Part shown: positions 44,017-53,225 of the stretch, one piece after another | How the letters are laid out: each line of letters starts with the position of its first letter | How positions within the stretch are numbered: the stretch's first letter is position 1 | NCBI RefSeq assembly: GCF_039831995.1 | Contig: NZ_JBDOIO010000003.1 | Location: 124,001 to 188,000 of the forward strand | Length of the DNA stretch: 64,000 bases | Source of the DNA: Paenibacillus pabuli | Lineage (GTDB): Bacteria > Bacillota > Bacilli > Paenibacillales > Paenibacillaceae | Direction of reading: 5' to 3' | Notes under the pieces: generated by a model | Database searches by the model: none | What the model saw: only the letters and a program-made list of their open reading frames with translations | What the model was told of the DNA's origin: nothing | Translations under genes and position numbers: made by a program

Positions 44017-46114
44017 TTGTCCATCAAGAAACAAACTTCAATTACAGCCGTAACACTGGTATTTGCCATGCTTGCTCCAATGTCCGCTATGGCTGCACCG
44101 GTGAGTACCGTCAGTGAGGTTACGTACGATCTGACCCAACAAGCAGTGATCGAGAAAGCCAAAATCCTTACCGAAACATATGGCACAACAAGCGTGCAGT
44201 ATGCACTCATAGATGATGGAGAGATCGTGATCTCCGGGCAAGCCGGCAAGAATGACCAGAATAACGCTGTACCTCTCACCGCAGATACGATCTATGGCAT
44301 AGGTTCAACCAGCAAAATGGTGGTAACAACTGCTGTGATGAAGTTGGTGGATGAAGGGAAAATCGATCTGGATGTGCCTGTGGTAAATTATATCCCTGAT
44401 TTCAAAATGAAGGATGAACGTTACAAGGAAATCACGACACGAATGCTGTTGAATCATTCATCCGGATTTTCTGGAACTTCAAGCAGCAGCGCGATCCTGT
44501 TCGGGGATAACGATACCTATGCACATGATAAATTGTTGGAGCAACTTGCAACGCAAAAGCTAAAAGCAGATCCCGGAGCATATTCGGTATACAGTAACGA
44601 TGGCTTTTCGTTAGCCGAGATTCTGGTTGAAAGGATTAGCGGCATGAGTTTCACTGCTTATATGCATCGCTATATCACCGAGCCCTTGGGTATGAGCAAC
44701 ACCAAAACGCCGCAGGATCTGGTTAATGACAGCCAATTGGCCGTAACGTATTCTGACCTACATGAAGGACAACTTCCACAAGAAAACACGAACATGATTG
44801 CTTCGGGAGGCATTTACTCCACGGCCGAAGACTTGGTTCAATTTTCACAAATTTTCACGGGAGAGGTTGAAGGAATTCTCTCGCGTGAATCGGCTGAAGC
44901 CATGGCAGAAGAAGAGTACAAGAATGGCATGTGGCCGGAAGATGCAGATTCGTCTATTTCTTATGGATTGGGTTGGGATAGTGTAAACCTATTCCCGTTC
45001 AATGAATATGGGATCCAGGCCGTAGCCAAAGGCGGTAATACGATTTCGTATCATTCCTCTTTAATTGTACTTCCGGAATACAACATGGCTGCAGCCGTCA
45101 CCTCTTCGGGAGGAACAAGCACAACGGATCAATTGATCGCAACCGAACTGCTGCTTGGGGCACTTGAGGAGAAGAATATCATTGCGGAACGGAAACCGGA
45201 TAAATCTTATGGTAAACCTGTAAAAGTAACTATGCCTAAGGAATTAGCAGCGTATTCGGGCATCTATGGAGGTGGGGCCAGCTCGCTGCTGAAGATTGAT
45301 GTGCAGGCTGACGGAGAACTAACCTTGTCCACACCTATAACACCGAGTAGTCCTGAACAAAAGTACATATATACCGCGGATGGAACTTTTGCGAGCGATG
45401 CAGGGACGGAAAAATTGAAATTCGTTGAAGAGGATAACGGGAATATCTACTTATGGTCCCGCTCGTATCAGTCCATGCCTGGACTGGGGCAGATCGCTTC
45501 TTCTGAATACAAGGCCGAGAAGCTGGAAACGAGTGAATTGTCCGCGGATGTTGCCGCAGCCTGGCAGAAACGTGAAGGCAAAAATTATTTTCTTGTAAAT
45601 GAGAAATACACTTCAACGGTATATGACAGTGCTACACCGATCATCCCGATTCACCTGTTTGACGAGGTGCCAGGCTTTGTGTACACCAATAAAACCATAC
45701 ATGCCAACCTCGCTGTGAACCAGCTTCAAATCCCCGGCTTGGCCGGTCGTGATACGATGGAATACGAAATTCTTCGTGGAAAACGGAATGGAATACGTCA
45801 CAGCAGGGGGCAAAGTTTATGTGAGCCAGGACGCGGTGAAACCGCTCTATTCCGGAAATCAGTCAAAAACAACGATCCAGGCGAACGGTTATGCTGCGTG
45901 GTATTCGATCCCGGCAGCGGCTGCAGGTAAAGTCATGACGGTTAAAATGCCTTCAAAAGGTGCTTTTACAGTGTACAACCAAGCGGGCATCTCCATTAAT
46001 CACACCGTAGTTACAGGTCAAAATGAAGTAATACTGCCTGAGAATGGCATCATTGTTTTTGCTGGTGAGAACGGTTCAGTGTTTGAAATTTCACTTGCCA
46101 GCAATAAGAAATAA
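44017..46114 (+). pseudogene. Secreted serine hydrolase (beta-lactamase/PBP4* fold), frameshifted
   Basis: The start is TTG 44017, nine bases after AGGAG; ATG 44008 directly abuts that site. A signal peptide ends near AMAAP. The SxxK motif is GSTSK (Ser near residue 97), the YxN motif YSNDGF, and a third motif region [11 protein letters not shown], as in class C beta-lactamase-like esterases and peptidases. The frame is intact to about 45768, then runs into unrelated residues and stops at 45930. From 45770 the next frame continues the expected protein ([18 protein letters not shown]...) to 46114. One extra base within ATTCTTC (45769-45775) explains this. It is a true lesion or a sequencing error; the catalytic domain is unaffected. 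Confidence 0.8.
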
Positions 46115-46141
46115 ACGATATATACTACAAAGTGAAACAAC

Positions 46142-46170
46142 CAAAATCCGCGGTTAGCGCGGCTTTTGGT
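46142..46170 (+). terminator. Weak terminator after the serine hydrolase gene
   Basis: CCAAAA..CCGC and GCGG..TTTTGG form an imperfect hairpin; no long T tail follows. Confidence 0.45.
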
Positions 46171-46235
46171 GTTCGTATAATCAATAGGATCTGTGAACGC
46201 TGAACTACTTGGATAAATTTCCAGCAAGAAAAAGA

Positions 46236-46264
46236 TTGTCAAATAAAAAAATATATGATAATTT
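46236..46264 (+). promoter_or_regulatory. Promoter of the ribose operon
   Basis: TTGTCA at 46236, a 17-base spacer and TAATTT at 46259, with an extended TGA just before the -10. The expected start is near 46271, at the first base of the operator. Confidence 0.65.
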
Positions 46265-46270
46265 AATGTC

Positions 46271-46284
46271 TGTAACCGGTTACA
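46271..46284. promoter_or_regulatory. RbsR operator O1
   Basis: TGTAACCGGTTACA is a perfect 14-base palindrome with the central CG step typical of LacI-family operators. It sits at the predicted start site, 20 bases before the rbsR start codon, so autorepression is expected. It also partly resembles a cre site. Confidence 0.8.
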
Positions 46285-46303
46285 CATAGAGGAGAACAAA
46301 TTC

Positions 46304-47293
46304 ATGACAACAATCAAAGACGTAGCAAATCTGGCTGGCGTATCGGTAGCCACCGTATCAAGGGTCATTAATGACAGGGGTTATGTACATGCGGATACAC
46401 GCAAGAAAGTAGAAGATGCCGTGAAGGCGCTTAACTTCTCCCCTAACGAAGTAGCTCGATCATTATATAAACGTAAATCCAAACTGATTGGTCTGCTGCT
46501 TCCGGATATTGCAAACCCTTACTTTCCGCAATTAGCTCGGGGTGTAGAGGATCGTATGCAGGAGCAGGATTTCAGACTTATTTTCGGAAATAGCGATGAG
46601 GATGAATCGAAGGAGCAGGACTATATCCAGACGTTTGTTCAAAATAACGTAGTTGGTGTGATCTCTTCAACGAACTACCCTCATTCTCCAATATATGAAA
46701 AATTAAAAATTCCTGTCGTGTTTCTTGACCGGACTGCACTGGATAGTCCTTCTGTCTATGCAGACGGAAGAGAGGGCGGACGATTGGCAGCGAGAGAGAT
46801 TATCAAGCGCGGTAGCCGCCGGATAACCGTTATGCAGGGTCCCTCACATATCAAGCCAGCACAGGATCGGTTCGAGGGAGCCATTGAAATCATCCGGGAT
46901 GCCGGTTTGAATTACGGCGTAATCCAGACAACCTCGTTCTCGTTTAACGAAGCGGGATTATGGGCAGAAGAGCTGTTCAGCAAATACGCCGACACGGATG
47001 GGGTCATTGCCAGCAATGACATTGCAGCCATGGCGGTACTGCATGAGGCATCACGAATCGGAAGAAAGGTTCCTGACGATGTGCAAGTGATTGGCTTTGA
47101 CGATATTCCAATGAGCAGTCTGTTATCACCAGCATTGTCCACCATTCGCCAGCCTGCATACGAGATGGGTAGGGAAGCAGCGGGATTACTTATCGGGCTT
47201 GTAGAACAAGCTCCAATTGAGAACAAAAACATACAGCTGCCCGTAGGATTTATTGAACGCGGCACAACCAGAAAGGTGAAATCAAATGGCTAA
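46304..47293 (+). CDS. rbsR: Ribose operon repressor, LacI family
   Basis: It has 329 residues; ATG 46304 follows AGAGGAG. The LacI helix-turn-helix is TTIKDVANLAGVSVATVSRVIN, then the hinge NEVARSLYKRKSKLIGLLLPDI and a periplasmic-binding-like sensor domain with VFLDRT, ITVMQGP, VIASNDIAAMAVLHEA and VQVIGFDDIPMSSLLSPALST. It begins the ribose operon and overlaps rbsK by 8 bases. It probably releases O1 when ribose or a derivative binds (family knowledge). Confidence 0.94.
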   Translation: MTTIKDVANLAGVSVATVSRVINDRGYVHADTRKKVEDAVKALNFSPNEVARSLYKRKSKLIGLLLPDIANPYFPQLARGVEDRMQEQDFRLIFGNSDEDESKEQDYIQTFVQNNVVGVISSTNYPHSPIYEKLKIPVVFLDRTALDSPSVYADGREGGRLAAREIIKRGSRRITVMQGPSHIKPAQDRFEGAIEIIRDAGLNYGVIQTTSFSFNEAGLWAEELFSKYADTDGVIASNDIAAMAVLHEASRIGRKVPDDVQVIGFDDIPMSSLLSPALSTIRQPAYEMGREAAGLLIGLVEQAPIENKNIQLPVGFIERGTTRKVKSNG

Positions 47294-48167
47294 AATATGC
47301 GTAATCGGAAGCAGTTCCATGGATCTCGTCGTTACATCTTCAAGACGTCCAGGGGCGGGTGAAACCGTCCTTGGAGACAGCTTCAAAACGGTTCCTGGTG
47401 GAAAAGGAGCCAATCAGGCCGTTGCTGCTGCACGGTTGGGTGCCGAGGTTGCGATGGTCGGCCGGGTAGGAGATGACGCATTCGGCACAGCAATTTTAAA
47501 TAATCTTCAAGCAAATGCTGTAAATACGCAAAATGTGAAACCGGTTACACATTTGGAGAGTGGAACGGCTCATATCATATTGGCAGAAGGTGACAATAGT
47601 ATCGTAGTCGTCGAGGCGGCAAATCGCGAAGTCACTCCTTCTTATGTAGATCAAGCGACTAAGGTGATCCGCGATGCCGATATCGTGCTGATCCAGCAGG
47701 AAATTCCCGAAGAAACCGTAGTCCATGTGAGTTCTCTGTGTGCTGAGTACGGAACGCCGCTGCTGCTTAATCCGGCTCCAGCGAGAACAGTGCCGCAGGA
47801 AGTCATTGACAAAGCCACCTACATCACGCCGAACGAGCATGAAGCCCAGATCCTGTTCCAAGGCATGAGCCCGGCAGAGGCTTTGCGCCTATATCCAAAC
47901 AAGCTGTTTATCACGGAAGGCAGCAAGGGCGTTCGTTATTTTGATGGAGCGCAAGAAATCCTTGTCCCAACATACAAGGTGGAGGCCGTGGATACGACTG
48001 GTGCAGGAGATACATTTAACGCAGCATTCGCGGTCGCCTTGGCGGAAGGCAAGCCTCTGCAGGAGAGCATTCGTTTTGCCAATCGTGCCGCATCGTTGTC
48101 CGTGACCAAGTTCGGAGCGCAGGGCGGCATGCCAACGAGAAACGAAGTGGAGGAGAGTCTGTCATGA
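47286..48167 (+). CDS. rbsK: Ribokinase
   Basis: It phosphorylates D-ribose to ribose 5-phosphate with ATP (PfkB family). It has 293 residues from ATG 47286, overlapping rbsR. The sequence shows [20 protein letters not shown], substrate-binding [31 protein letters not shown] and the C-terminal [14 protein letters not shown] with catalytic Asp. It contains the second RbsR operator-like site at 47536 in its coding sequence. It overlaps rbsD by four bases. Confidence 0.96.
   Translation: MAKICVIGSSSMDLVVTSSRRPGAGETVLGDSFKTVPGGKGANQAVAAARLGAEVAMVGRVGDDAFGTAILNNLQANAVNTQNVKPVTHLESGTAHIILAEGDNSIVVVEAANREVTPSYVDQATKVIRDADIVLIQQEIPEETVVHVSSLCAEYGTPLLLNPAPARTVPQEVIDKATYITPNEHEAQILFQGMSPAEALRLYPNKLFITEGSKGVRYFDGAQEILVPTYKVEAVDTTGAGDTFNAAFAVALAEGKPLQESIRFANRAASLSVTKFGAQGGMPTRNEVEESLS
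47536..47549. promoter_or_regulatory. RbsR operator-like site O2 inside rbsK
   Basis: TGAAACCGGTTACA differs from O1 by one base, and the shared run ACCGGTTACACAT extends beyond the 14-mer. It lies 1265 bases downstream of O1, suggesting loop-based repression like that of lac O1-O2 (inference). Confidence 0.55.
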
Positions 48168-48565
48168 AAAGAAACGGCATACTAAATAGTCATATTTCTA
48201 AAATACTTTCTGACTTAGGCCATACAGACATGATTGCCATTGCTGATGCCGGCCTTCCTGTTCCAGAAGGCGTGGTCAAGATTGATGTTGCCCTGAAACT
48301 CGGAACGCCAAGCTTTCAGGAAGTGGTCGAACTAATCGCAGACGATATGGTCATTGAGAGAGTGATTGTGGCAGAAGAGATCAAGGAAGGCAATCCGGCG
48401 GCTTTGCGGTTCGTTACCGAGAAATTTGGCAACAATGCCATTGATGCCTCCGTAAACCACGAACAATTCAAAGCACTAACTCGGCAGGTTAAGGCGGTTA
48501 TTCGTACAGGTGAAGCTACACCCTATGCCAATTGCATTTTACAATCAGGTGTCCATTTCGGTTAA
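48164..48565 (+). CDS. rbsD: D-ribose pyranase
   Basis: It converts beta-pyranose to beta-furanose ribose for the kinase. It has 133 residues; ATG 48164 overlaps the rbsK stop (ATGA). The start [21 protein letters not shown] holds the catalytic His20, with DAGLPVP, and the C-terminal [16 protein letters not shown] is a family hallmark. Confidence 0.96.
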   Translation: MKRNGILNSHISKILSDLGHTDMIAIADAGLPVPEGVVKIDVALKLGTPSFQEVVELIADDMVIERVIVAEEIKEGNPAALRFVTEKFGNNAIDASVNHEQFKALTRQVKAVIRTGEATPYANCILQSGVHFG

Positions 48566-48579
48566 AAGGAGGTTGCATG

Positions 48580-50061
48580 ATGCATATTCAGATGCACAAC
48601 ATTCATAAAGCATTTGGCACCAATCAGGTGCTTAGCGGAGTGGATTTCGAACTGAGGGAAGGTGAGGTTCATGCCCTGATGGGTGAGAACGGAGCCGGCA
48701 AATCCACGCTGATGAACATTTTGATCGGACTCCATCAGCGTGATCAGGGAACGATCTCCATTGATGAGAAGGAAACCTATTTTGGAAGTCCAAAGGAAGC
48801 AGAGAAACTAGGCATCGCATTTATTCATCAGGAGCTGAACGTTTGGCCTGAAATGACGGTCCTCGATAATCTGTTCATCGGCAAGGAAATGACATCTTCC
48901 TTAGGACTGCTCAATACGAAACAAATGAAAGCGCTCGCTTCAGAGCAATTCGCCAAGCTGTCGGTACAGATCCCGCTTGAACGGCCGGCAGGAGAGTGCT
49001 CCGTTGGACAGCAGCAGATGATTGAAATTGCCAAAGCACTGATGACCGACGCGAAGGTCATTATCATGGATGAGCCAACCGCAGCGCTGACGGAACGCGA
49101 GATTCAGAAGTTATTTGGCGTAATTACTGCACTGAAGAAAAACGGAGTATCCATTGTCTATATTTCTCACCGTATGGAGGAGATCTTCACCATCTGCGAC
49201 CGGATTACGGTGATGCGTGATGGCAGAACGGTGGATACCAAGCCGATTCCGCAGACAAGCTTTGATGAAGTGGTAAGAAAAATGGTTGGTCGGGAACTAA
49301 CCGAGCGGTATCCAGCCCGGAATCCTTCCTATGGCGAAGTGGTTCTGGAAGTACGGGACGCTAGCATTAAGGGCTTGTTCCAGAATGTCAGCTTCAACGT
49401 AAGAGCAGGTGAGATTGTCGGGTTCTCGGGACTTATGGGTTCGGGACGGACAGAGATCATGAGAGCCATTTTTGGATTGGACACCATGAACAGTGGCGAA
49501 GTATGGATCCGTGGCAAAAAAGCGAACATCCGTAAACCTTCGGATGCAGTGAGACACGGCATCGGTTTCATTACAGAAGACCGTAAGGATGAAGGCCTCG
49601 TACTGGACTTCTCCATTCGGGAGAACATGGCGCTGCCGAATCTGTTCAGCTTCTCCAGTAAAGGGTTCATTTCCACTGCCAAAGAACAGGATTTCGTCGA
49701 TACCCTGATCAAGCGTCTGCAGATCAAGACGCAATCATCGGAGACTGCTGCGCGTAATCTGTCGGGGGGCAATCAGCAAAAGGTCGTTATCGCCAAATGG
49801 GTGGGTATCGGACCCAGCGTGCTCATACTGGATGAACCGACGAGAGGCGTGGATGTCGGAGCGAAACGTGAAATCTATCAATTGATGAATGAACTGACAG
49901 AACGCGGTGTCGCCATCATCATGGTATCTTCGGAGCTTCCCGAAGTACTCGGGATGAGTGACCGAATTGTGGTCGTGCATGAAGGGCGGATCAGCGGAGA
50001 GCTAACCAGGGAAGAAGCAACACAGGAAAACATTATGACATTGGCCACAGGGGGACAGTGA
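48580..50061 (+). CDS. rbsA: Ribose ABC importer, ATP-binding protein with two ABC domains
   Basis: The start ATG 48580 is seven bases after AGGAGG (48567-48572) and gives 493 residues, the length of B. subtilis RbsA; ATG 48577 is also possible. The first half has Walker [10 protein letters not shown], signature [14 protein letters not shown] and Walker [12 protein letters not shown]. The second half has the usual degenerate [23 protein letters not shown] and [13 protein letters not shown]. It works with RbsC and RbsB. Confidence 0.96.
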   Translation: MHIQMHNIHKAFGTNQVLSGVDFELREGEVHALMGENGAGKSTLMNILIGLHQRDQGTISIDEKETYFGSPKEAEKLGIAFIHQELNVWPEMTVLDNLFIGKEMTSSLGLLNTKQMKALASEQFAKLSVQIPLERPAGECSVGQQQMIEIAKALMTDAKVIIMDEPTAALTEREIQKLFGVITALKKNGVSIVYISHRMEEIFTICDRITVMRDGRTVDTKPIPQTSFDEVVRKMVGRELTERYPARNPSYGEVVLEVRDASIKGLFQNVSFNVRAGEIVGFSGLMGSGRTEIMRAIFGLDTMNSGEVWIRGKKANIRKPSDAVRHGIGFITEDRKDEGLVLDFSIRENMALPNLFSFSSKGFISTAKEQDFVDTLIKRLQIKTQSSETAARNLSGGNQQKVVIAKWVGIGPSVLILDEPTRGVDVGAKREIYQLMNELTERGVAIIMVSSELPEVLGMSDRIVVVHEGRISGELTREEATQENIMTLATGGQ

Positions 50062-50062
50062 A

Positions 50063-51034
50063 ATGACAACCATGCAGAACAACAAAACAACCGGAAGCGG
50101 ATTCCGCTTATCCAACGTGACACAGAAATTAGGACCACTGCTCGGTTTAATTATTCTTATTATTATTGTATCCGTACTGAATCCAAGCTTTTTGGAACCG
50201 CTTAATATCTTGAATCTGCTGCGCCAGGTATCGATTAATGCCTTGATTGCCTTCGGTATGACCTTTGTCATTCTGACGGGAGGGATCGACTTGTCGGTTG
50301 GCTCCATACTGGCTTTATCAAGCGCCTTTGTCGCGAACATGATGCTATCTGGCTTGGATCCGATTTTATCCATCATCATCGGGGTGGCGCTTGGCGGTGT
50401 CATGGGTATGGTGAATGGACTCATGATAACCAAGGGTAAAATGGCTCCATTTATCGCAACATTGGCGACGATGACCATATTCAGAGGCTTAACACTTGTA
50501 TATACGAATGGTAACCCGATTACGGGACTCGGGGACAGTCTGCTGTTCCAACTCTTTGGACGCGGTTATCTGCTTGGTATTCCGGTACCTGCTATAACGA
50601 TGTTGATTACATTTGTGATTCTGTGGACGATCCTGCATAAAACGGCTTTTGGCCGCAAAACGTATGCTATTGGCGGTAATGAGAAAGCATCCATCATCTC
50701 GGGTATCAAAGTGACACGGGTCAAAATTATGATCTATTCCCTTGCGGGTATGCTTGCAGCGCTGGCAGGTGCCATTCTGACATCACGTCTGAATTCCGCA
50801 CAGCCTACAGCGGGTACTTCTTATGAGCTGGATGCGATCGCAGCCGTTGTCCTGGGCGGAACAAGCCTGACGGGTGGACGTGGACGGATCGTGGGTACAT
50901 TAATTGGTGTTCTGATTATCGGCGTGCTGAACAATGGTTTGAACCTACTCGGCGTGAACTCCTTTTATCAAATGGTTGTAAAAGGTGTCGTCATTGCGAT
51001 TGCTGTCCTGTTGGACCGCAAGAAAACGGCTTAA
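50063..51034 (+). CDS. rbsC: Ribose ABC importer, permease
   Basis: It has 323 residues and 8-10 membrane segments. ATG 50063 begins one base after the rbsA stop, with GGGGGA upstream. The BPD_transp_2 family signature is GMTFVILTGGIDLSVGSILALS near residue 70; GRKTYAIGGNEKASIISGI and AAVVLGGTSLTGGRG are further conserved loops. Confidence 0.95.
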   Translation: MTTMQNNKTTGSGFRLSNVTQKLGPLLGLIILIIIVSVLNPSFLEPLNILNLLRQVSINALIAFGMTFVILTGGIDLSVGSILALSSAFVANMMLSGLDPILSIIIGVALGGVMGMVNGLMITKGKMAPFIATLATMTIFRGLTLVYTNGNPITGLGDSLLFQLFGRGYLLGIPVPAITMLITFVILWTILHKTAFGRKTYAIGGNEKASIISGIKVTRVKIMIYSLAGMLAALAGAILTSRLNSAQPTAGTSYELDAIAAVVLGGTSLTGGRGRIVGTLIGVLIIGVLNNGLNLLGVNSFYQMVVKGVVIAIAVLLDRKKTA

Positions 51035-51048
51035 GGGGAGAAACAATT

Positions 51049-51981
51049 ATGAAAAAATGGACATTAACACTTGTAAGCATGATCATGATCATCGTTCTGG
51101 CCGGGTGCTCTCTGGAGCCGCCTGAATGGGCGAAGCCGGACGCTGCAGGAAATAAAGGACAGAAAAAAATTGGCCTTTCGATATCGACACTAAACAATCC
51201 TTTCTTCGTTTCATTGAAGGACGGAGTCGTTGCCGAAGCTCAGAAACAAGGCATTCAGGTTATCGTGGTCGATGCGCAAAATGACTCGGCGAAACAGACC
51301 AATGATGTGGATGATCTGATTCAACAGGGTGTCGATGCACTCCTGATTAACCCTGCTGACTCTGCGGCCATCTCTACGGCAGTTCAATCGGCCAACAGCG
51401 TAGGCATTCCCGTAATTACACTGGATCGCTCCGCAGACAAAGGTGAGGTAGCAGCTCTGGTTGCATCCGATAATGTCAAAGGCGGACAGATGGCAGCAGA
51501 ATATTTCGTTGAACAGCTAGGTGAAGGTGCCAAAGTCATTGAACTTGAAGGCGTGCCAGGGGCTTCCGCTACACGTGAGCGGGGTAAAGGGTTCCACGAG
51601 GTGGCTGACCAGAAGCTTGACGTGGTTGCCAAACAATCTGCGGATTTCGATCGTTCCAAAGGTTTGAATGTGATGGAAAACCTGCTGCAAGGAAATCCGG
51701 ATGTGCAGGCTGTATTTGCCCATAACGACGAGATGGCACTTGGTGCGATTGAAGCGATTCAAAGCTCGGGCAAAGACATTCCAGTCATCGGATTTGACGG
51801 TAATGATGATGCAATCAAATCCATTCAGGACGGAAAACTGACGGCAACGGTTGCTCAGCAGCCCGTACTGATTGGCCAACTGGCTGTACAAGCTGCTCTG
51901 GATGTCATGGACGGCAAACAGGTGGAGAAGTCCATCCCGGCAGAATTGAAGCTGGTGACCAAGGAAAATGCAAACAACTAA
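51049..51981 (+). CDS. rbsB: Ribose-binding lipoprotein
   Basis: It captures ribose outside the membrane for RbsAC. It has 310 residues; ATG 51049 follows AAGGGGAG. The lipobox is LAGCS with Cys at residue 21. The mature protein starts its fold with KKIGLSISTLNNPFFVSLKDG; INPADSAAI, ITLDRSADKG and FAHNDEMALGA are type-1 sugar-binding signatures. It ends the operon before a terminator. Confidence 0.95.
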   Translation: MKKWTLTLVSMIMIIVLAGCSLEPPEWAKPDAAGNKGQKKIGLSISTLNNPFFVSLKDGVVAEAQKQGIQVIVVDAQNDSAKQTNDVDDLIQQGVDALLINPADSAAISTAVQSANSVGIPVITLDRSADKGEVAALVASDNVKGGQMAAEYFVEQLGEGAKVIELEGVPGASATRERGKGFHEVADQKLDVVAKQSADFDRSKGLNVMENLLQGNPDVQAVFAHNDEMALGAIEAIQSSGKDIPVIGFDGNDDAIKSIQDGKLTATVAQQPVLIGQLAVQAALDVMDGKQVEKSIPAELKLVTKENANN

Positions 51982-51990
51982 ATGATCTTA

Positions 51991-52029
51991 TATCCCGTTC
52001 TGGACGAGTACGCCAGGGCGGGATTTTTT
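51991..52029 (+). terminator. Terminator of the ribose operon
   Basis: ATCCCG/CGGGAT outer and CTGG/CCAG inner pairings, then a T run. Confidence 0.88.
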
Positions 52030-52108
52030 ATTTTATTTATTGGGGTGTTATGACAGATCATAAATGAAAACAAACTTTCTACGAATGGAAATCCAAGCGA
52101 AGCTTGCT

Positions 52109-52996
52109 TTATTCAGAGATGGATTCGGCCATGACCATTTCCTTTTGTCTGAAAAGCTTTGGAGACATCCCGTACGTCTTTGTAAATAATCTTGTAAAGT
52201 AGTTGCTGTCATTAAACCCGGACTGGTATGAAACTTGCGTAATGGGCAGACTTGTTAACCTTAAGAGCTGACAAGCACGCTCCATGCGCAATCGTTGAAG
52301 ATAGGCAATGGGAGACGTTTGATAAAAGGATTTGAAAATCCGGTTCAGATGCCTTACGGAAATGTTGGCATATAGCGCGATATCCTCCAATGTGAGGTGA
52401 TCCAGGTAATGATCTTCAATATAGGATACTGCTGCTGCCAAATGCATGACTTGGCCTTCGGAAGTTTTTCCGCTGGACTCATGGTGCCTGGATAAGTAAA
52501 CTACGAGTTCAGTGAACTTGGAAGTCAGTAAAGTTTTGTAACCCGGCCGTTTCCCGTGATATTCGTCAATCATGTCTGCGATAAACTCTTCGATAAATTC
52601 CATATTGTTTAACGACAGATACATATGTTTGTTAATTGATTTCTTGTTATGATAAAGCGGTTCCAAAACAAACATCGCATGATAACCTTCAAACGAACGC
52701 AAATCGGAACCAAGTTGAATCATCATTTCCGGCTTATACATGATATTGCATATCTCAAAGCTACAAGGGTCTTTATAGGCATGCGTGTTTTCCCCGTTAA
52801 TGACGAACACATGCCCCTTTTTAATAAATGAAATTTCATCATTAACGATATGTGTTGCATGGCCGTTAAGCACAATGACGAGTTCAGAGAAGTCCGTATG
52901 TTTATGAAGGGAAAAGTCTTCTGCATGCTCCCCGTATTGAATGAAAAATGGAAATTCCTCGTCTCTCGTAAACCATTTTAGACGAACATTCTTCAA
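52109..52996 (-). CDS. AraC-family regulator with cupin sensor
   Basis: It has 295 residues from TTG 52996, which follows GGTGGTGA. The N-terminal cupin has HKHTDFSELVIVLNGHATH and GHVFVINGENTHAY, a sugar-sensing fold as in RhaR/RhaS types. The C-terminal double helix-turn-helix has LTLEDIALYANISVRHLNRIF and ITQVSYQSGFNDSNYFTRLF, ending GMSPKLFR. It is divergent from the binding protein at 53226 and probably controls it (inference). Confidence 0.92.
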   Translation of the reverse strand: MKNVRLKWFTRDEEFPFFIQYGEHAEDFSLHKHTDFSELVIVLNGHATHIVNDEISFIKKGHVFVINGENTHAYKDPCSFEICNIMYKPEMMIQLGSDLRSFEGYHAMFVLEPLYHNKKSINKHMYLSLNNMEFIEEFIADMIDEYHGKRPGYKTLLTSKFTELVVYLSRHHESSGKTSEGQVMHLAAAVSYIEDHYLDHLTLEDIALYANISVRHLNRIFKSFYQTSPIAYLQRLRMERACQLLRLTSLPITQVSYQSGFNDSNYFTRLFTKTYGMSPKLFRQKEMVMAESISE

Positions 52997-53062
52997 GAAA
53001 TCACCACCACATAATCGAGATTTGTCTATATCATGCTACATTTCTGACTGAATAATCAAGGT

Positions 53063-53091
53063 TTGAATGAAGGCACACATACTACTATATA
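53063..53091 (+). promoter_or_regulatory. Promoter of the sugar-binding lipoprotein gene
   Basis: TTGAAT, a 17-base spacer and TATATA. The start would be near 53098, about 130 bases before the ATG. Confidence 0.55.
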
Positions 53092-53155
53092 GAAAAAACG
53101 GGGAGTGAGGCGAGAGATTAAAGAGATTCAACCGGAAAAGTCGAAAACGTATTCT

Positions 53156-53169
53156 TGAAAGCGATATCA
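53156..53169. promoter_or_regulatory. cre-like site in the lipoprotein gene leader
   Basis: TGAAAGCGATATCA matches the catabolite-response consensus TGWAARCGYTWNCA at 13 of 14 positions. It lies about 60 bases downstream of the predicted start, where bound CcpA would act as a roadblock. Confidence 0.6.
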
Positions 53170-53225
53170 ATAAAAGGCATAGTGAGTTGGAAACAAGTTA
53201 ATTCAGATACAGGGGGCAAAAAAAC

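Noticed and set aside
46691..46709. Third partial copy of the TATGAAAAATT motif inside rbsR
   Set aside because: It encodes the conserved IYEKLKIP part of the protein and lacks the TTTCA arm, so it is probably coincidence.
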